Assembly (NCBI RefSeq): GCF_000725485.1
Contig: NZ_KL647033.1
Coordinates: forward strand, 62,001 to 126,000
Direction of reading: 5' to 3'
Source: Nonomuraea candida
GTDB lineage: Bacteria; Actinomycetota; Actinomycetes; Streptosporangiales; Streptosporangiaceae
DNA: 64,000 bases
Shown one piece after another: positions 54,375 through 63,682 of this stretch. Position 1 is the stretch's first letter. Each line of letters begins with the position of its first letter. Below the pieces are notes generated by a model. The model saw only the letters and a program-made list of their open reading frames with translations. It was not told the DNA's origin and searched no databases. A program made the translations under genes and the position numbers.

Positions 54375-55796
54375 TCAGAAGACCCGCTCGACGGGCTTGC
54401 CCACCCGCAGCAGCTCCTGCGACAGGTTGGGCAGCACCCGGGCGTGCAGGATCGTGCCGTCCTCCACGTGCTCCACCGAGAGCACCTCGCCCTCCTTGTG
54501 GGCCCGCGAGACCAGGTCGCCCCGGTCGTAGGGCACCAGCAGGTGGACCTCGTGGTCGAGCCGCGGCAGCCGCTCCTCGATGAGCGTCATCAGCTCGGGA
54601 ATGCCCTTGCCGGTGCGCGCCGAGACCACGATGCTGTCGCGCTCGCGCCGGATCAGCCGGTCGATCACTTCCTGATCGGCCGCGTCGGCCTTGTTGATCA
54701 CGATGATCTCGGGGATGTCGGCGGCGCCGTCGATGTCGGCCAGCACCTCGCGCACGGCCGCGATCTGCCCCTCGGGGTCGGCGTGCGAGCCGTCCACCAC
54801 GTGCAGGATCAGGTCGGCGTCGCCGACCTCCTCCAGCGTGGAGCGGAACGCCTCGACGAGCTGGTGCGGCAGGTGGCGGACGAAGCCGACGGTGTCGGCG
54901 ATCGTGAACAGCCTGCCCTCGGGCAGGCGCGCCTTGCGCACGGTCGGGTCGAGGGTGGCGAAGAGCGCGTCCTCCACCAGCACGCCCGCACCGGTGATGC
55001 GGTTGAGCAGCGAGGACTTGCCCGCGTTGGTGTAGCCGGCGATGGCCACGGACGGGACCTCGCGCCGCTGGCGGCGCTCGCGCATGGTGTCGCGCGAGGT
55101 GGACATGCCGCTGATCTGGCGGCGCAGCTTCGACATCCGCTCGCGGATGCGCCGCCGGTCCAGCTCGATCTTGGTCTCACCGGGGCCGCGGCCGCCGATG
55201 CCGACGCCGCCCGCGGCGCGACCGCCGACCTGCCGGGACAGGTTGCCGCCCCAGCCGCGCAGGCGGGGCAGCAGGTAGGACAGCTGCGCCAGCTCGACCT
55301 GGGCCTTGCCCTCGCGGCTCTTGGCGTGCTGGGCGAAGATGTCGAGGATCAGCGCGGTGCGGTCGATGACCTTGACCTTGACCGTGTCCTCGAGCTGGCG
55401 GAGCTGGCCGGGGGTCAGCTCGCCGTCGCAGATCACGGTGTCGGCGCCGGTCGCCTCGACCACGTCGCGCAGCTCCAGGGCCTTGCCGGAGCCGATGTAG
55501 GTGGCCGGGTCGGGCTTCTGCCTGCGCTGGATGAGCCCGTCGAGCACCTGCGACCCGGCCGTCTCGGCCAGGAGCTTGAGCTCGAGCAGGGAGTTCTCGG
55601 CGTCTTCCGCGGTGCCGGAGGTCCAGACGCCGACGAGTACGACCCGTTCGAGCCGCAGCTGCCGGTACTCGACCTCGGAGACATCCTGGAGTTCGGTGGA
55701 AAGGCCCGCCACGCGCCGCAGCGCCTGACGGTCCTCGAGGTCCATGTCGCCGGTCTCGAACGCGTCGAGCTCGGAGTAATCGTGCATACGTGTCAT
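54375..55796 (-). CDS. hflX: Ribosome-splitting GTPase HflX
   Basis: 473 residues. The N-terminal HflX domain is LEYRQLRLERVVLVG-like (EVEYRQLRLERVVLVGVWTSGTAEDAENSL), followed by TYIGSGKALELRDVVEATGADTVICDGEL and the linker ELAQLSYLLPRLRGWGGNLSRQ with GRGPGETKIELDRR. The G domain has GYTNAGKSSLLN, DTVGFVRHLP, NKAD and SARTGKG. It rescues stalled ribosomes under stress. The start ATG at 55796 is assumed; ATG at 55787 is a close alternative and the frame is open to 55856. Confidence 0.96.
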   Translation of the reverse strand: MTRMHDYSELDAFETGDMDLEDRQALRRVAGLSTELQDVSEVEYRQLRLERVVLVGVWTSGTAEDAENSLLELKLLAETAGSQVLDGLIQRRQKPDPATYIGSGKALELRDVVEATGADTVICDGELTPGQLRQLEDTVKVKVIDRTALILDIFAQHAKSREGKAQVELAQLSYLLPRLRGWGGNLSRQVGGRAAGGVGIGGRGPGETKIELDRRRIRERMSKLRRQISGMSTSRDTMRERRQRREVPSVAIAGYTNAGKSSLLNRITGAGVLVEDALFATLDPTVRKARLPEGRLFTIADTVGFVRHLPHQLVEAFRSTLEEVGDADLILHVVDGSHADPEGQIAAVREVLADIDGAADIPEIIVINKADAADQEVIDRLIRRERDSIVVSARTGKGIPELMTLIEERLPRLDHEVHLLVPYDRGDLVSRAHKEGEVLSVEHVEDGTILHARVLPNLSQELLRVGKPVERVF

Positions 55797-55894
55797 CTCT
55801 ATTAGGGAACGTCTGGACACCTCGGTGTCTTCCCACGATGGTGGCACGACACCCACGGCAAATCACCCGGTTATCCCGGTGACCTCACACTCTG

Positions 55895-56590
55895 TCAAGC
55901 GGGCGAGACGGTGATGTCGCCGGAACCGGCGGTGAGGGAGATCCTGTTCGGGGCGGAGTCGTCCTTCTTGACCTTGACCACGACGTCGCCGGTGCCGACC
56001 TCGGTCTTCACGGCGTAGGGACCGTCGGGGACCTTGAGCGTGATGTCCCCCGAGCCGGTCTCCAGGGTGGCGACCGCGGGCGCGGCGGTGTAGTCGAGCT
56101 CGATGTTGCCCGAGCCCGCCGTGGCGGTCAGCTTCCGGCCCGCCAGTCCGGCGGCGTCCACGTCGCCCGAGCCCACGCTCACCTGCACGTCGCCCGTGAG
56201 GCTCCTGAGCGTGAGGTTGCCCGAGCCGGTGTCCAGGTCGAGCGCCAGCCCCTTGGGGACCTCGATCTTGTAGTTGACGCTGCAGCTCCCCCAGTTGTCC
56301 GGGCAGTCGTAGCTGAGGAACAGCACCTCGCCCTCGACCTTGTGCTCGGGCTGGGGCTTGTCACCGCCGCGCCAGTGCAGGGTCTCGACGACGCGTACGG
56401 AGCTGCCACCGGTCTCGGTGATCACGGCCTCGCCCGCCCCGCTCTTGAGCTGGAGCTTGGTCACCTTGTCGGTCACCTGATAAGAGGCCGTGTCCTGGCT
56501 CGCCGGGCCGGCGATGCTCGCCAGGCCGCCGCAACCGGTCAGCAGGAGGGCGGAGGCCAGCAGGCCGCCCGCGATCGCAATCGTCTTCAC
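55895..56590 (-). CDS. DUF4097-type beta-repeat lipoprotein
   Basis: 231 residues. GTG start at 56590 gives the signal peptide KTIAIAGGLLASALLLTGC with the lipobox Cys20. The mature part is a row of short beta-strand repeats with Gly-Ser-Gly-Asp turns (DTGSGNLTLRSL, SVGSGDVDAAGL, TAGSGNIELDY, ETGSGDITLKV, EVGTGDVVVKV, TAGSGDITVSP), the hallmark of DUF4097/putative adhesin-like beta-solenoids. A Cys pair (YDCPDNWGSCSV) may form a disulfide. Function unknown; it faces outward on the membrane. Confidence 0.85.
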   Translation of the reverse strand: MKTIAIAGGLLASALLLTGCGGLASIAGPASQDTASYQVTDKVTKLQLKSGAGEAVITETGGSSVRVVETLHWRGGDKPQPEHKVEGEVLFLSYDCPDNWGSCSVNYKIEVPKGLALDLDTGSGNLTLRSLTGDVQVSVGSGDVDAAGLAGRKLTATAGSGNIELDYTAAPAVATLETGSGDITLKVPDGPYAVKTEVGTGDVVVKVKKDDSAPNRISLTAGSGDITVSPA

Positions 56591-56657
56591 GTCACCGATC
56601 CTGCCCCCCGCACCCCACCCGCCACATCGGGGATCGCCCCGAGGGGAACCCCAACCT

Positions 56658-56686
56658 TTGACCCCAGAACACCAGGGGAGTACCTT
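56658..56686 (+). promoter_or_regulatory. Promoter of the aceB-glcDEF operon
   Basis: TTGACC (56658-56663) and TACCTT (56681-56686) are spaced by 17 bp. Transcription should begin near 56693, inside the first operator-like element that follows. Confidence 0.7.
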
Positions 56687-56689
56687 CAA

Positions 56690-56727
56690 TTCCACAATCC
56701 AGAACTCATTTTCCATCATACGGAAAA
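56690..56727 (+). promoter_or_regulatory. Two IclR-type operator candidates before aceB
   Basis: TTCCACAATCCAGAA (56690-56704) and TTCCATCATACGGAA (56711-56725, extending to TTTTCC-N7-GGAAAA) share a TTCC-N7-(G/A)GAA layout with centres 21 bp apart. IclR-family regulators of glyoxylate and allantoin genes use similar palindromes. The first overlaps the predicted transcription start. Two iclR genes lie downstream. Confidence 0.6.
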
Positions 56728-56739
56728 GGAAGAGGACCC

Positions 56740-58317
56740 ATGGAGATCACCGGCCCGATGCTCGACCGGTTCGACGAGATCCTCACTCCGGAGGCGCTCG
56801 CATTCGTGGCGGCTCTCCAGCGGGAGTTCGGCGCCAGGCGGCTGGAGCTGCTGGAGGCCCGCCAGGCGCGCCAGGCGGAGCTGTCGGCCGGCGGCATGCT
56901 CGACTTCCTGCCCGAGACGAAGGAGATCAGGGAGGGTGACTGGCAGGTCGCTCCCCCGGCCCCGGGCCTGGAGGACCGGCGCGTCGAGATCACCGGCCCG
57001 GTCGACAAGAAGATGACCGTCAACGCGCTCAACTCCGGCGCCAAGGTGTGGCTGGCCGACTTCGAGGACGCCAACTCCCCGCTGTGGGAGAACTGCGTGG
57101 CCGGCCACCTCAACCTGCGCGACGCCCTCGACCGCACGATCGACTTCGAGACCGGCGGCAAGACCTACGCGCTGCGGCCCGACGACGAGCTGGCCACGGT
57201 CGTGGTGCGCCCGCGCGGCTGGCACCTGGACGAGAAGCACGCCACGGTGGACGGGCGGCCGGTCTCCGGGTCGCTGTTCGACTTCGGGCTCTACTTCTTC
57301 CACTGCGCCCAGCGGCAGATCGACAAGGGCAAGGGCCCGTACTTCTACCTGCCGAAGATCGAGTCGCACCTGGAGGCCAGGCTCTGGAACGAGGTGTTCA
57401 CCAGGGCGCAGGAGCTGCTCGGCATCCCGCACGGCACGATCAGGGCGACCGTGCTCATCGAGACCTACCCGGCGGCGTTCGAGATGGAGGAGATCCTCTA
57501 CGAGCTGCGCGACCACTCGGCCGGCCTCAACGCCGGGCGCTGGGACTACCTGTTCAGCGTGATCAAGAAGTTCCGCACCCGGGGCCGTGAGTTCCTGCTG
57601 CCCGAGCGGAACGCGGTGACGATGACGGCCCCGTTCATGCGGGCCTACACCGAGCTGCTCGTGCGCACCTGCCACAAGCGCGGCGCGCACGCCATCGGCG
57701 GCATGGCGGCGTTCATCCCCTCGCGCCGGGACCCCGAGGTGAACGCGGTGGCGCTGGAGAAGGTGCGGGCGGACAAGACGCGCGAGTCGGGCGACGGGTT
57801 CGACGGGTCGTGGGTGGCGCACCCGGACCTGGTGCCGATCTGCCGCGAGGTGTTCGACGGGGTGCTGGGCTCGCGGCCCCACCAGCTCGACCGGCTGCGC
57901 GAGGACGTCAGCGTGTCGGCCGCCGAGCTGCTGGCCGTCTCCGAGACGCCGGGCGACATCACCGAGGCGGGCCTGCGCAACAACGTGGACGTGGCGCTGC
58001 GCTACCTGGCCGCCTGGATGGGCGGGCTGGGCGCGGTGGCCATCCACAACCTCATGGAGGACGCCGCCACGGCCGAGATCTCGCGCTCGCAGGTCTGGCA
58101 GTGGATCCACAACGACATCACGCTGGCCGACACCGGCGCGCGGGTGACCAGGGAGCTGGTCGAGCGGATCATCGAGGAGGAGCTGGCGAAGATCGCGCAG
58201 GAGCCCGGCTACGACGAGCGGCTGTTCGGGCAGGCGACGGCGCTGTTCAAGGAAGTGGCGCTGGACGACGACTTCGCCGAGTTCCTGACCCTTCCCGCCT
58301 ACGCGAGAATGCCGTAA
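56740..58317 (+). CDS. aceB: Malate synthase A
   Basis: 525 residues, the length of the A isoform. It condenses glyoxylate with acetyl-CoA to malate. Family motifs are [92 protein letters not shown] (the glyoxylate/magnesium-binding stretch), GGMAAFIP and [25 protein letters not shown] at 56740 follows AAAAGGAAGAGGACCC. With glcDEF starting 7 nt downstream, it consumes the glyoxylate made from glycolate. Control by IclR-type palindromes is likely. Confidence 0.97.
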   Translation: MEITGPMLDRFDEILTPEALAFVAALQREFGARRLELLEARQARQAELSAGGMLDFLPETKEIREGDWQVAPPAPGLEDRRVEITGPVDKKMTVNALNSGAKVWLADFEDANSPLWENCVAGHLNLRDALDRTIDFETGGKTYALRPDDELATVVVRPRGWHLDEKHATVDGRPVSGSLFDFGLYFFHCAQRQIDKGKGPYFYLPKIESHLEARLWNEVFTRAQELLGIPHGTIRATVLIETYPAAFEMEEILYELRDHSAGLNAGRWDYLFSVIKKFRTRGREFLLPERNAVTMTAPFMRAYTELLVRTCHKRGAHAIGGMAAFIPSRRDPEVNAVALEKVRADKTRESGDGFDGSWVAHPDLVPICREVFDGVLGSRPHQLDRLREDVSVSAAELLAVSETPGDITEAGLRNNVDVALRYLAAWMGGLGAVAIHNLMEDAATAEISRSQVWQWIHNDITLADTGARVTRELVERIIEEELAKIAQEPGYDERLFGQATALFKEVALDDDFAEFLTLPAYARMP

Positions 58318-58324
58318 ATATCTG

Positions 58325-59764
58325 ATGATGGACACGCTGGTCGCGGCTCTGCGCTCGTTTCTGCCCGGTGATTCGGTCATCACCGATCCGGTGCGGTTGC
58401 GCACGTACGAGTGCGACGGCCTCACCTACCACCGGGCGACCCCCGGCGTGGTCGTGCTGCCCGGCACGGCCGAGCAGGTCGCCCGGGTGGTGCGCCTGTG
58501 CAACGAGCACGGCGTGCCCTTCGTGGCCAGGGGCTCGGGCACCGGCCTGTCGGGCGGGGCGCTGCCGCGCGAGGACGGCGTGCTCATCGTCACCTCCAGG
58601 ATGCGCGCCATCCTGGAGATCGATCTGCCGAACCGCCGGGCGGTCGTGGAGCCGGGGGTGACCAACCTGGCCATCACCGAGGCCGTGCGCGAGCGCGGCC
58701 ACTACTACGCGCCCGACCCCTCCAGCCAGCAGGTCTGCTCGATCGGCGGCAACGTCGCGGAGAACTCCGGCGGCGCCCACTGCCTCAAGTACGGCTTCAC
58801 CGTCAACCACGTCGAAGCCTGCGAGATCGTCACCCCCGACGGCGACCTGGTCACCCTCGACCGCATGGACCCCGGCTACGACCTGCTGGGGGCGTTCATC
58901 GGCTCGGAGGGCACGCTGGGCATCGCCACCAAGGTCACCGTGCGGCTGAGCCGCGCGCCGCAGGCCGTCACCACGGTGCTGGCCGCGTTCGGGAGCATCG
59001 AGCAGGGCGGCGCGGCGGTGTCGGCGATCATCGGCGCGGGCATCGTGCCGGCCGCGATCGAGATGATGGACGCGCTGGCCATCGAGGCCGCCGAGGCGGC
59101 GGTGGCCTGCTCCTACCCCACGGGCGCGGGCGCGGTGCTGATCGTGGAGCTGGACGGGCCGGCCGAGGAGGTCGAGCTGCAGTTCGCCCGGTTGCGCGAG
59201 ATCTGCGCCGGCGCGTTCGAGCTGCGGGTGGCGGCCGGCGCCGAGGAGCGGGCGGCGATCTGGAAGGGCCGCAAGTCGGCGTTCGCGGCCGTCGGGCGCA
59301 TCAGCCCGGCCTACATCGTGCAGGACGGCGTGGTCCCGCGCACGTCGCTGCCGGCCGTGCTGGCCGCCATCGACCGCCTGTCGGCACGACACGGCATCAG
59401 GGTGGCCAACGTCTTCCACGCCGGCGACGGCAACCTGCATCCGCTGGTGCTGTTCGACGACGCGGAGGCGGGGGCGGGCGAGCGGGCCGAGGTCGTCTCG
59501 GGCGCGATCCTGGACCTGTGCATCGAGCACGGCGGCTCGATCACCGGCGAGCACGGGGTCGGGGTGGACAAAGCCCGCTACATGCCGAAGATGTTCAGCG
59601 CGGACGACCTGGACACCATGCAGCTCGTCCGGTGCGCGTTCGACCCCCGGGGGCTGGCCAACCCGGGCAAGGTGTTCCCCACCCCGCGCCTGTGCGGCGA
59701 GGTGCCGGGCGTGCGCAAGGGCGTGCATCCGCTGGTCGAGTCGGGGAAGGCGGAGCAGTTTTGA
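58325..59764 (+). CDS. glcD: Glycolate oxidase subunit GlcD (FAD-linked oxidase)
   Basis: 479 residues of the FAD_binding_4 / FAD-oxidase C family. Motifs are PGVVVLPGTAEQVARVVRLCNEHGVPFVARGSGTGLSGG, the FAD-binding PSSQQVCSIGGNVAENSGG, FIGSEGTLGIATKV, NVFHAGDGNLHPLVLFD and GSITGEHGVGVDK. It oxidises glycolate (or D-lactate) to the keto acid. Grouping with GlcE- and GlcF-like genes and malate synthase favours glycolate. ATG pair at 58325/58328. The end overlaps glcE by 4 bases. Confidence 0.93.
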   Translation: MMDTLVAALRSFLPGDSVITDPVRLRTYECDGLTYHRATPGVVVLPGTAEQVARVVRLCNEHGVPFVARGSGTGLSGGALPREDGVLIVTSRMRAILEIDLPNRRAVVEPGVTNLAITEAVRERGHYYAPDPSSQQVCSIGGNVAENSGGAHCLKYGFTVNHVEACEIVTPDGDLVTLDRMDPGYDLLGAFIGSEGTLGIATKVTVRLSRAPQAVTTVLAAFGSIEQGGAAVSAIIGAGIVPAAIEMMDALAIEAAEAAVACSYPTGAGAVLIVELDGPAEEVELQFARLREICAGAFELRVAAGAEERAAIWKGRKSAFAAVGRISPAYIVQDGVVPRTSLPAVLAAIDRLSARHGIRVANVFHAGDGNLHPLVLFDDAEAGAGERAEVVSGAILDLCIEHGGSITGEHGVGVDKARYMPKMFSADDLDTMQLVRCAFDPRGLANPGKVFPTPRLCGEVPGVRKGVHPLVESGKAEQF

Positions 59765-60924
59765 GCACGGGGGTGACGGTCAGGGACGCGGGCCCGGAAG
59801 ACGCGGTCAACGGGGTGCGGCCCCGCTGGGTGGCGCTGCCGGAGACGGTCGAGGAGATCGCGGCCGTGCTGCGCGAGTGCGCCGCGCGGGACCTGGCGGT
59901 GGTGCCCGCGGGCGGCGGCACCAAGCTGCACTGGGGCCCGCCGCCCGAGCGGTGCGACGTGCTGCTCGACCTGTGCTGCATGAACGAGACCCTGGAGCAC
60001 GCCGCGGGCGACCTCGTGGTGCGCGTCCAGGCCGGGGTGACCGTGGCCGCGCTGGCCGAGGCGCTCGCGGGCAAGGGGCAGGAGCTCGTGCTCGACGCGC
60101 CGTTCGCCGCCGACGCCACGGTCGGCGGCACGCTGGCCACCGCGCCGCCCGGCCCGCGCGCCTTCCGCCACGGCACCGCGCGCGACCTGCTCATCGGGAT
60201 CACCGTGGTGCTGCCGGACGGCACGATCGCGCGCTCCGGCGGCAAGGTGGTCAAGAACGTCGCGGGTTACGACCTGGGCAAGCTGTTCACCGGCTCCTAC
60301 GGCACCCTCGGCGTCATCGCCGAGGCCACGTTCCGCCTGCATCCGCTGCCGGCCGGGCGGCGCTGGGTGGTCGCCGCGCTCGACGCCGCCGAGGTGGCGC
60401 CCGCCTGCGCGGCCCTGGCCGCCTCCCAGGCCGAGCCGAGCGCGGTCGAGGTGGACCGGCCGGCCCCCGGCGGCCCGGTCACGCTGGCCGCGCTGGTGGA
60501 GGGGGCGGCGGCCGGGGCCAGGGCCGGGACGCTGCGCGAGCTGGTCGGCCGGGGCACGGTGACGGCCGAGCAGCCGTCCTGGTGGGGGGCGATCACGCGT
60601 GACGACGTGCTGGTCGAGGTGCGCTTCCCGCCCTCGCGCACGGCCGACGTGCTCGACGCGGCGGCCGGCGCCGGGCTGGCGCTGCGCGGCTCGCCCGTCT
60701 CCGGGCGGCTGCTGCTGGAGGCGTGGCGGGACATCACGCGCGACGAGCTGGCCGCCGCCCTGGCCGCGCTGCGCGGGCCGGCGCGGGCACACGTGCTCGC
60801 CGCCCCCTACGACGACCTCGACCGGTGGGGGCCGGTGAGCGCGCTGCCGCTGATGCGGCGGGTCAAGGAACGCTTCGATCCCGGGCGCAGGATGTCCCCC
60901 GGCCGGTACGTGGGAGGCATCTGA
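59761..60924 (+). CDS. glcE: Glycolate oxidase subunit GlcE (FAD-binding)
   Basis: 387 residues. Motifs are LAVVPAGGGTKLHWGPPPERCDVLLDL, DATVGGTLATAPPGPRAFRHGTARDLLIGITVVLPDGTIARSGGKVVKNVAGYDLGKLFTGSYGTLGVIAEATF and the C-terminal MRRVKERFDPGRRMSPGRYVGGI. The start proposed is TTG at 59761, overlapping the glcD stop (TTGA), because GGAG lies 5 nt upstream. GTG at 59773 is the alternative, with poor spacing. It forms the oxidase complex with GlcD and GlcF. Confidence 0.92.
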   Translation: MSTGVTVRDAGPEDAVNGVRPRWVALPETVEEIAAVLRECAARDLAVVPAGGGTKLHWGPPPERCDVLLDLCCMNETLEHAAGDLVVRVQAGVTVAALAEALAGKGQELVLDAPFAADATVGGTLATAPPGPRAFRHGTARDLLIGITVVLPDGTIARSGGKVVKNVAGYDLGKLFTGSYGTLGVIAEATFRLHPLPAGRRWVVAALDAAEVAPACAALAASQAEPSAVEVDRPAPGGPVTLAALVEGAAAGARAGTLRELVGRGTVTAEQPSWWGAITRDDVLVEVRFPPSRTADVLDAAAGAGLALRGSPVSGRLLLEAWRDITRDELAAALAALRGPARAHVLAAPYDDLDRWGPVSALPLMRRVKERFDPGRRMSPGRYVGGI

Positions 60925-60925
60925 G

Positions 60926-62128
60926 ATGGACCCCGAGCTGATCAACGACTGCGTGCACTGCGGGTTCTGCCTGCCGGCCTGCCCGACGTACGCGCTGTGG
61001 GGCGAGGAGATGGACTCGCCGCGCGGGCGCATCCACCTGATGAAGCAGCACGTCGAGGGCACTCCCGTCACGCCCGAGATGGCCGGGCACTTCGACGCCT
61101 GCCTGGGCTGCATGGCCTGCGTGACGGCCTGCCCGTCCGGGGTGCAGTACGACCGGCTGATCGAGCGGACCCGGGTCGTGGTGGAGCGCGAGCACGTGCG
61201 CGAGCCGCAGGAGCGGGCCGTGCGCGGCCTGGTGTTCGGCCTGTTCCCCTACCCGCGCCGGCTGCGGCTGCTGCGCCCGGCGATGGGGCTGGCCGAGCGG
61301 ATGGCGCCGTTCCTGGCGCGGGCGAACCCGAGCCTGGGCGCCATGGCCGCGCTGGCGCCGCGCGTGACGCACCGGCAGCGGCTGCCGCGCCTGGTCAGGG
61401 CCAGGGGCCCGCGCCGGGCCGTGGTCGGGATGCTCACCGGGTGCGTGCAGGGCGAGTTCTTCCCGCAGGTCAACGCGGCCACGGCGCGGGTGCTCGCGCT
61501 GGAGGGCTGCGACGTGGTGATCCCGCCGGGTCAGGGCTGCTGCGGCGCGCTCAGCGTGCACGCCGGGCGCGAGGAGCAGGCCGGGCGGCTGGCGCGCCGG
61601 ACGGTGCGCGCGTTCGAGCGGGCGGGCGTCGACACGGTCGTGGTCAACGCGGCCGGCTGCGGCTCCACGATGAAGGAGTACGGCGAGCTGCTCGGGCGCG
61701 AGCCCCGCTTCCGGGTGCGTGACCTGTCGGAGCACCTCGCCGAGCTGGGCCCCGTCGCCCGGCGGCACCCGCTGCCGCTCACCGTCGCCTACCACGACGC
61801 CTGCCACCTGGCCCACGCCCAGGGCGTCCGCTCCCAGCCGCGCGAGCTGCTGCGCGGCATCCCGGAGCTGGAGCTGCGCGAGATCCCCGAGTCGGCGATC
61901 TGCTGCGGGTCTGCGGGCACGTACAACCTGCTGCGGCCCGAGGCCGCCCGCGACCTGGGCGACCGGAAGGCCCGGGCGGTCGCCACGACCGGCGCGGAGC
62001 TGCTGGTGTCGGCCAACCCCGGCTGCACGATGCAGATCGCCGCCGCCATGCGGCGCGCCGGCGGCCGCATCAGGGTGGCGCACACGGCCGAGGTGCTGGA
62101 CGCGTCGCTGCGCGGGGTGTCCCTGTGA
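60926..62128 (+). CDS. glcF: Glycolate oxidase iron-sulfur subunit GlcF
   Basis: 400 residues. Two 4Fe-4S motifs near the N-terminus, CVHCGFCLPACPTY and CLGCMACVTACPSG, are followed by two CCG domains (QGCCGALSVHAG and AICCGSAGTYNLL) and GYHDACHLAHAQG-like YHDACHLAHAQ. It passes electrons from GlcDE towards the respiratory chain. ATG at 60926 comes one base after the glcE stop. It overlaps the iclR gene by 4 bases, so the regulator is co-expressed with the pathway. Confidence 0.95.
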   Translation: MDPELINDCVHCGFCLPACPTYALWGEEMDSPRGRIHLMKQHVEGTPVTPEMAGHFDACLGCMACVTACPSGVQYDRLIERTRVVVEREHVREPQERAVRGLVFGLFPYPRRLRLLRPAMGLAERMAPFLARANPSLGAMAALAPRVTHRQRLPRLVRARGPRRAVVGMLTGCVQGEFFPQVNAATARVLALEGCDVVIPPGQGCCGALSVHAGREEQAGRLARRTVRAFERAGVDTVVVNAAGCGSTMKEYGELLGREPRFRVRDLSEHLAELGPVARRHPLPLTVAYHDACHLAHAQGVRSQPRELLRGIPELELREIPESAICCGSAGTYNLLRPEAARDLGDRKARAVATTGAELLVSANPGCTMQIAAAMRRAGGRIRVAHTAEVLDASLRGVSL

Positions 62129-62865
62129 GCGTGCAGTCGGTCGAGCGGGCGCTCGACGTGCTGGAGGCGCTGGCCGAGCACGGCGGCGAGGCAGGGCTGT
62201 CGGAGATCGCCGCCAGGACCGGCCTGCCGTACGGCACCATCCACCGGCTGCTGCAGACCCTGCTCTCCCGGGGCTACGTACGCCAGGAGTCGGACCGGCG
62301 CTACGCCCTCGGCGGCGGCCTGGTGCGGCTGGGCGGCATCGCCGAGGGCATGGTCGGGGTGTGGGCGCAGCCGTACCTGAGCCGGATGGTCGAGCTGTCC
62401 GGCGAGACCGCGAACCTCGCCGTGCTCGAAGGCGACTTCGTGGTCTACGTCGCGCAGGCGCCCTCGCCGCGCAGGCTGCGCATGTTCGCCGAGGTCGGCC
62501 GGCGGGTGCTGCCGCACAGCACGGCGGTGGGCAAGGTGATGCTGGCCGGGCGGCCCGCCTCGGAGGCGGTCGCCGTCTTCGAGCGCACCGGCATGCCGCG
62601 CCGCACCCCCAACACCATCACCGACCTGCCCGCCATGCTGACCGAGCTGGGCGCGGTCCGGAGCCGCGGCTACGCCATGGACCTGGGCGAGGAGGAGCTG
62701 GGCGTGCACTGCCTGGCCGTGCCCGTGCACGACGGCGACCGGGTGGTGGCCGCGATGTCGGTGTCGGGCCCGGCCGAGCGGATCGACGCGCTCGACCGCG
62801 ACGACCTCGCCGAGCGCATGCGCAGGATCGCGCTCGACTTCGGCAGGGAGCTGGGGCCAGGCTGA
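62125..62865 (+). CDS. IclR family transcriptional regulator (operon-encoded)
   Basis: 246 residues. The winged helix reads SVERALDVLEALAEHGGEAGLSEIAARTGLPYGTIHRLLQTLLSRGYVRQE. The effector domain contains VVYVAQAPSPRRLRMFAEVGRRVLPHSTAVGKVMLA and VHCLAVPVHDGDRVVAAMSVSGP. IclR proteins of this type often sense glyoxylate or allantoin. Its position at the end of the aceB-glcDEF operon, and the TTCC-N7-GGAA palindromes upstream of aceB, suggest autoregulation. The GTG start overlaps the glcF stop. The 3' end is tandemly repeated. Confidence 0.93.
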   Translation: MSVQSVERALDVLEALAEHGGEAGLSEIAARTGLPYGTIHRLLQTLLSRGYVRQESDRRYALGGGLVRLGGIAEGMVGVWAQPYLSRMVELSGETANLAVLEGDFVVYVAQAPSPRRLRMFAEVGRRVLPHSTAVGKVMLAGRPASEAVAVFERTGMPRRTPNTITDLPAMLTELGAVRSRGYAMDLGEEELGVHCLAVPVHDGDRVVAAMSVSGPAERIDALDRDDLAERMRRIALDFGRELGPG

Positions 62866-62920
62866 TTCGGCAGGGAGCCGGGGGCCGGCCGATTTCGGCA
62901 GGGAGCCGGGGCTCGGCTGA
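62839..62920 (+). repeat. 27-28 bp tandem repeat, three copies, spanning a stop codon
   Basis: TTCGGCAGGGAGC recurs at 62839, 62866 and 62894. The first copy holds the last codons of the iclR gene through its TGA (62863-62865). The other two extend the gene end into the gap before the next iclR gene and carry diverged stop regions. Confidence 0.88.
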
Positions 62921-62924
62921 GCGC

Positions 62925-62930
62925 TATTGT
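62925..62930 (+). promoter_or_regulatory. -10 box for the second iclR gene (leaderless)
   Basis: TATTGT followed by 8 nt and ATG at 62939, with no ribosome binding site. The box directly follows the tandem repeat. Confidence 0.45.
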
Positions 62931-62938
62931 GTTGCGCC

Positions 62939-63679
62939 ATGGGCAACAGCACGACGGTTCAGTCGGTCGATCGTGCCATCGCGATCCTGGAGATCCTGGC
63001 CCGTGACGGCGCTGCCCGGGTGACCGACCTGGCGGCGGAGCTGGAGGTGCACAAGTCCACCGCGTTCCGGCTGCTGGCCGCGCTGGAGCAGGGCGGGCTG
63101 GTGGAGCAGAGCGGCGAGCGGGGGCGCTACCGGCTCGGGTTCGGCGTCGTACGGCTGGCCGGCGCGGCCACCGCCCAGCTCGACCTGTCCGGGCAGAGCC
63201 GCCCGGTGTGCCTGCGCCTGGCCGAGGAGATCGGCGAGACCGTCAACATCGCGGTGCCGCGCGGCGGCGACACGGTCAACATCAGCCAGGTGCGCGGGCC
63301 CGCCGCGATCAGCGGCCACAACTGGGTCGGGCAGCGCACCCCGTCCCACGCCACCTCCAGCGGCAAGGTGCTGCTGGCCTTCGGCGCCCTGAAACCGGCC
63401 GCCGACCTGGAGCGCTACACGCCGCACACGATCACCACGCCGGAGGGGCTCGGGCTGGCGGAGATCAGGGAGCGCGGCTGGGCCGCCACGGTGGAGGAGC
63501 TGGAGATGGGGCTCAACGCGGTCGCGGCGCCGGTCAGGGGCGCCGACGGGTCCGTGGTGGCCGCGGTCAGCGCGTCCGGGCCGTCGTACCGGCTGACGCC
63601 CGAGCGGCTGCCCGAGGTGGGCGCGGCGCTGGTCGCGGGCGCGCGGGAGATAAGCCGGCGGATCGGCTATTACGGTTAG
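62939..63679 (+). CDS. IclR family transcriptional regulator (separate transcription unit)
   Basis: 246 residues. The winged helix is SVDRAIAILEILARDGAARVTDLAAELEVHKSTAFRLLAALEQGGLVEQ. The effector domain has ETVNIAVPRGGDTVNISQVRGPAAISGHNWVGQRTPSHATSSGKVLLAF and LNAVAAPVRGADGSVVAAVSASGPSYRL. It is similar in plan to, but clearly distinct from, the preceding IclR protein. ATG at 62939 is chosen over the in-frame ATG at 62927, because a -10 box overlaps the latter. Its targets are unknown; the glycolate/glyoxylate genes upstream are candidates. Confidence 0.92.
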   Translation: MGNSTTVQSVDRAIAILEILARDGAARVTDLAAELEVHKSTAFRLLAALEQGGLVEQSGERGRYRLGFGVVRLAGAATAQLDLSGQSRPVCLRLAEEIGETVNIAVPRGGDTVNISQVRGPAAISGHNWVGQRTPSHATSSGKVLLAFGALKPAADLERYTPHTITTPEGLGLAEIRERGWAATVEELEMGLNAVAAPVRGADGSVVAAVSASGPSYRLTPERLPEVGAALVAGAREISRRIGYYG

Positions 63680-63682
63680 GGC

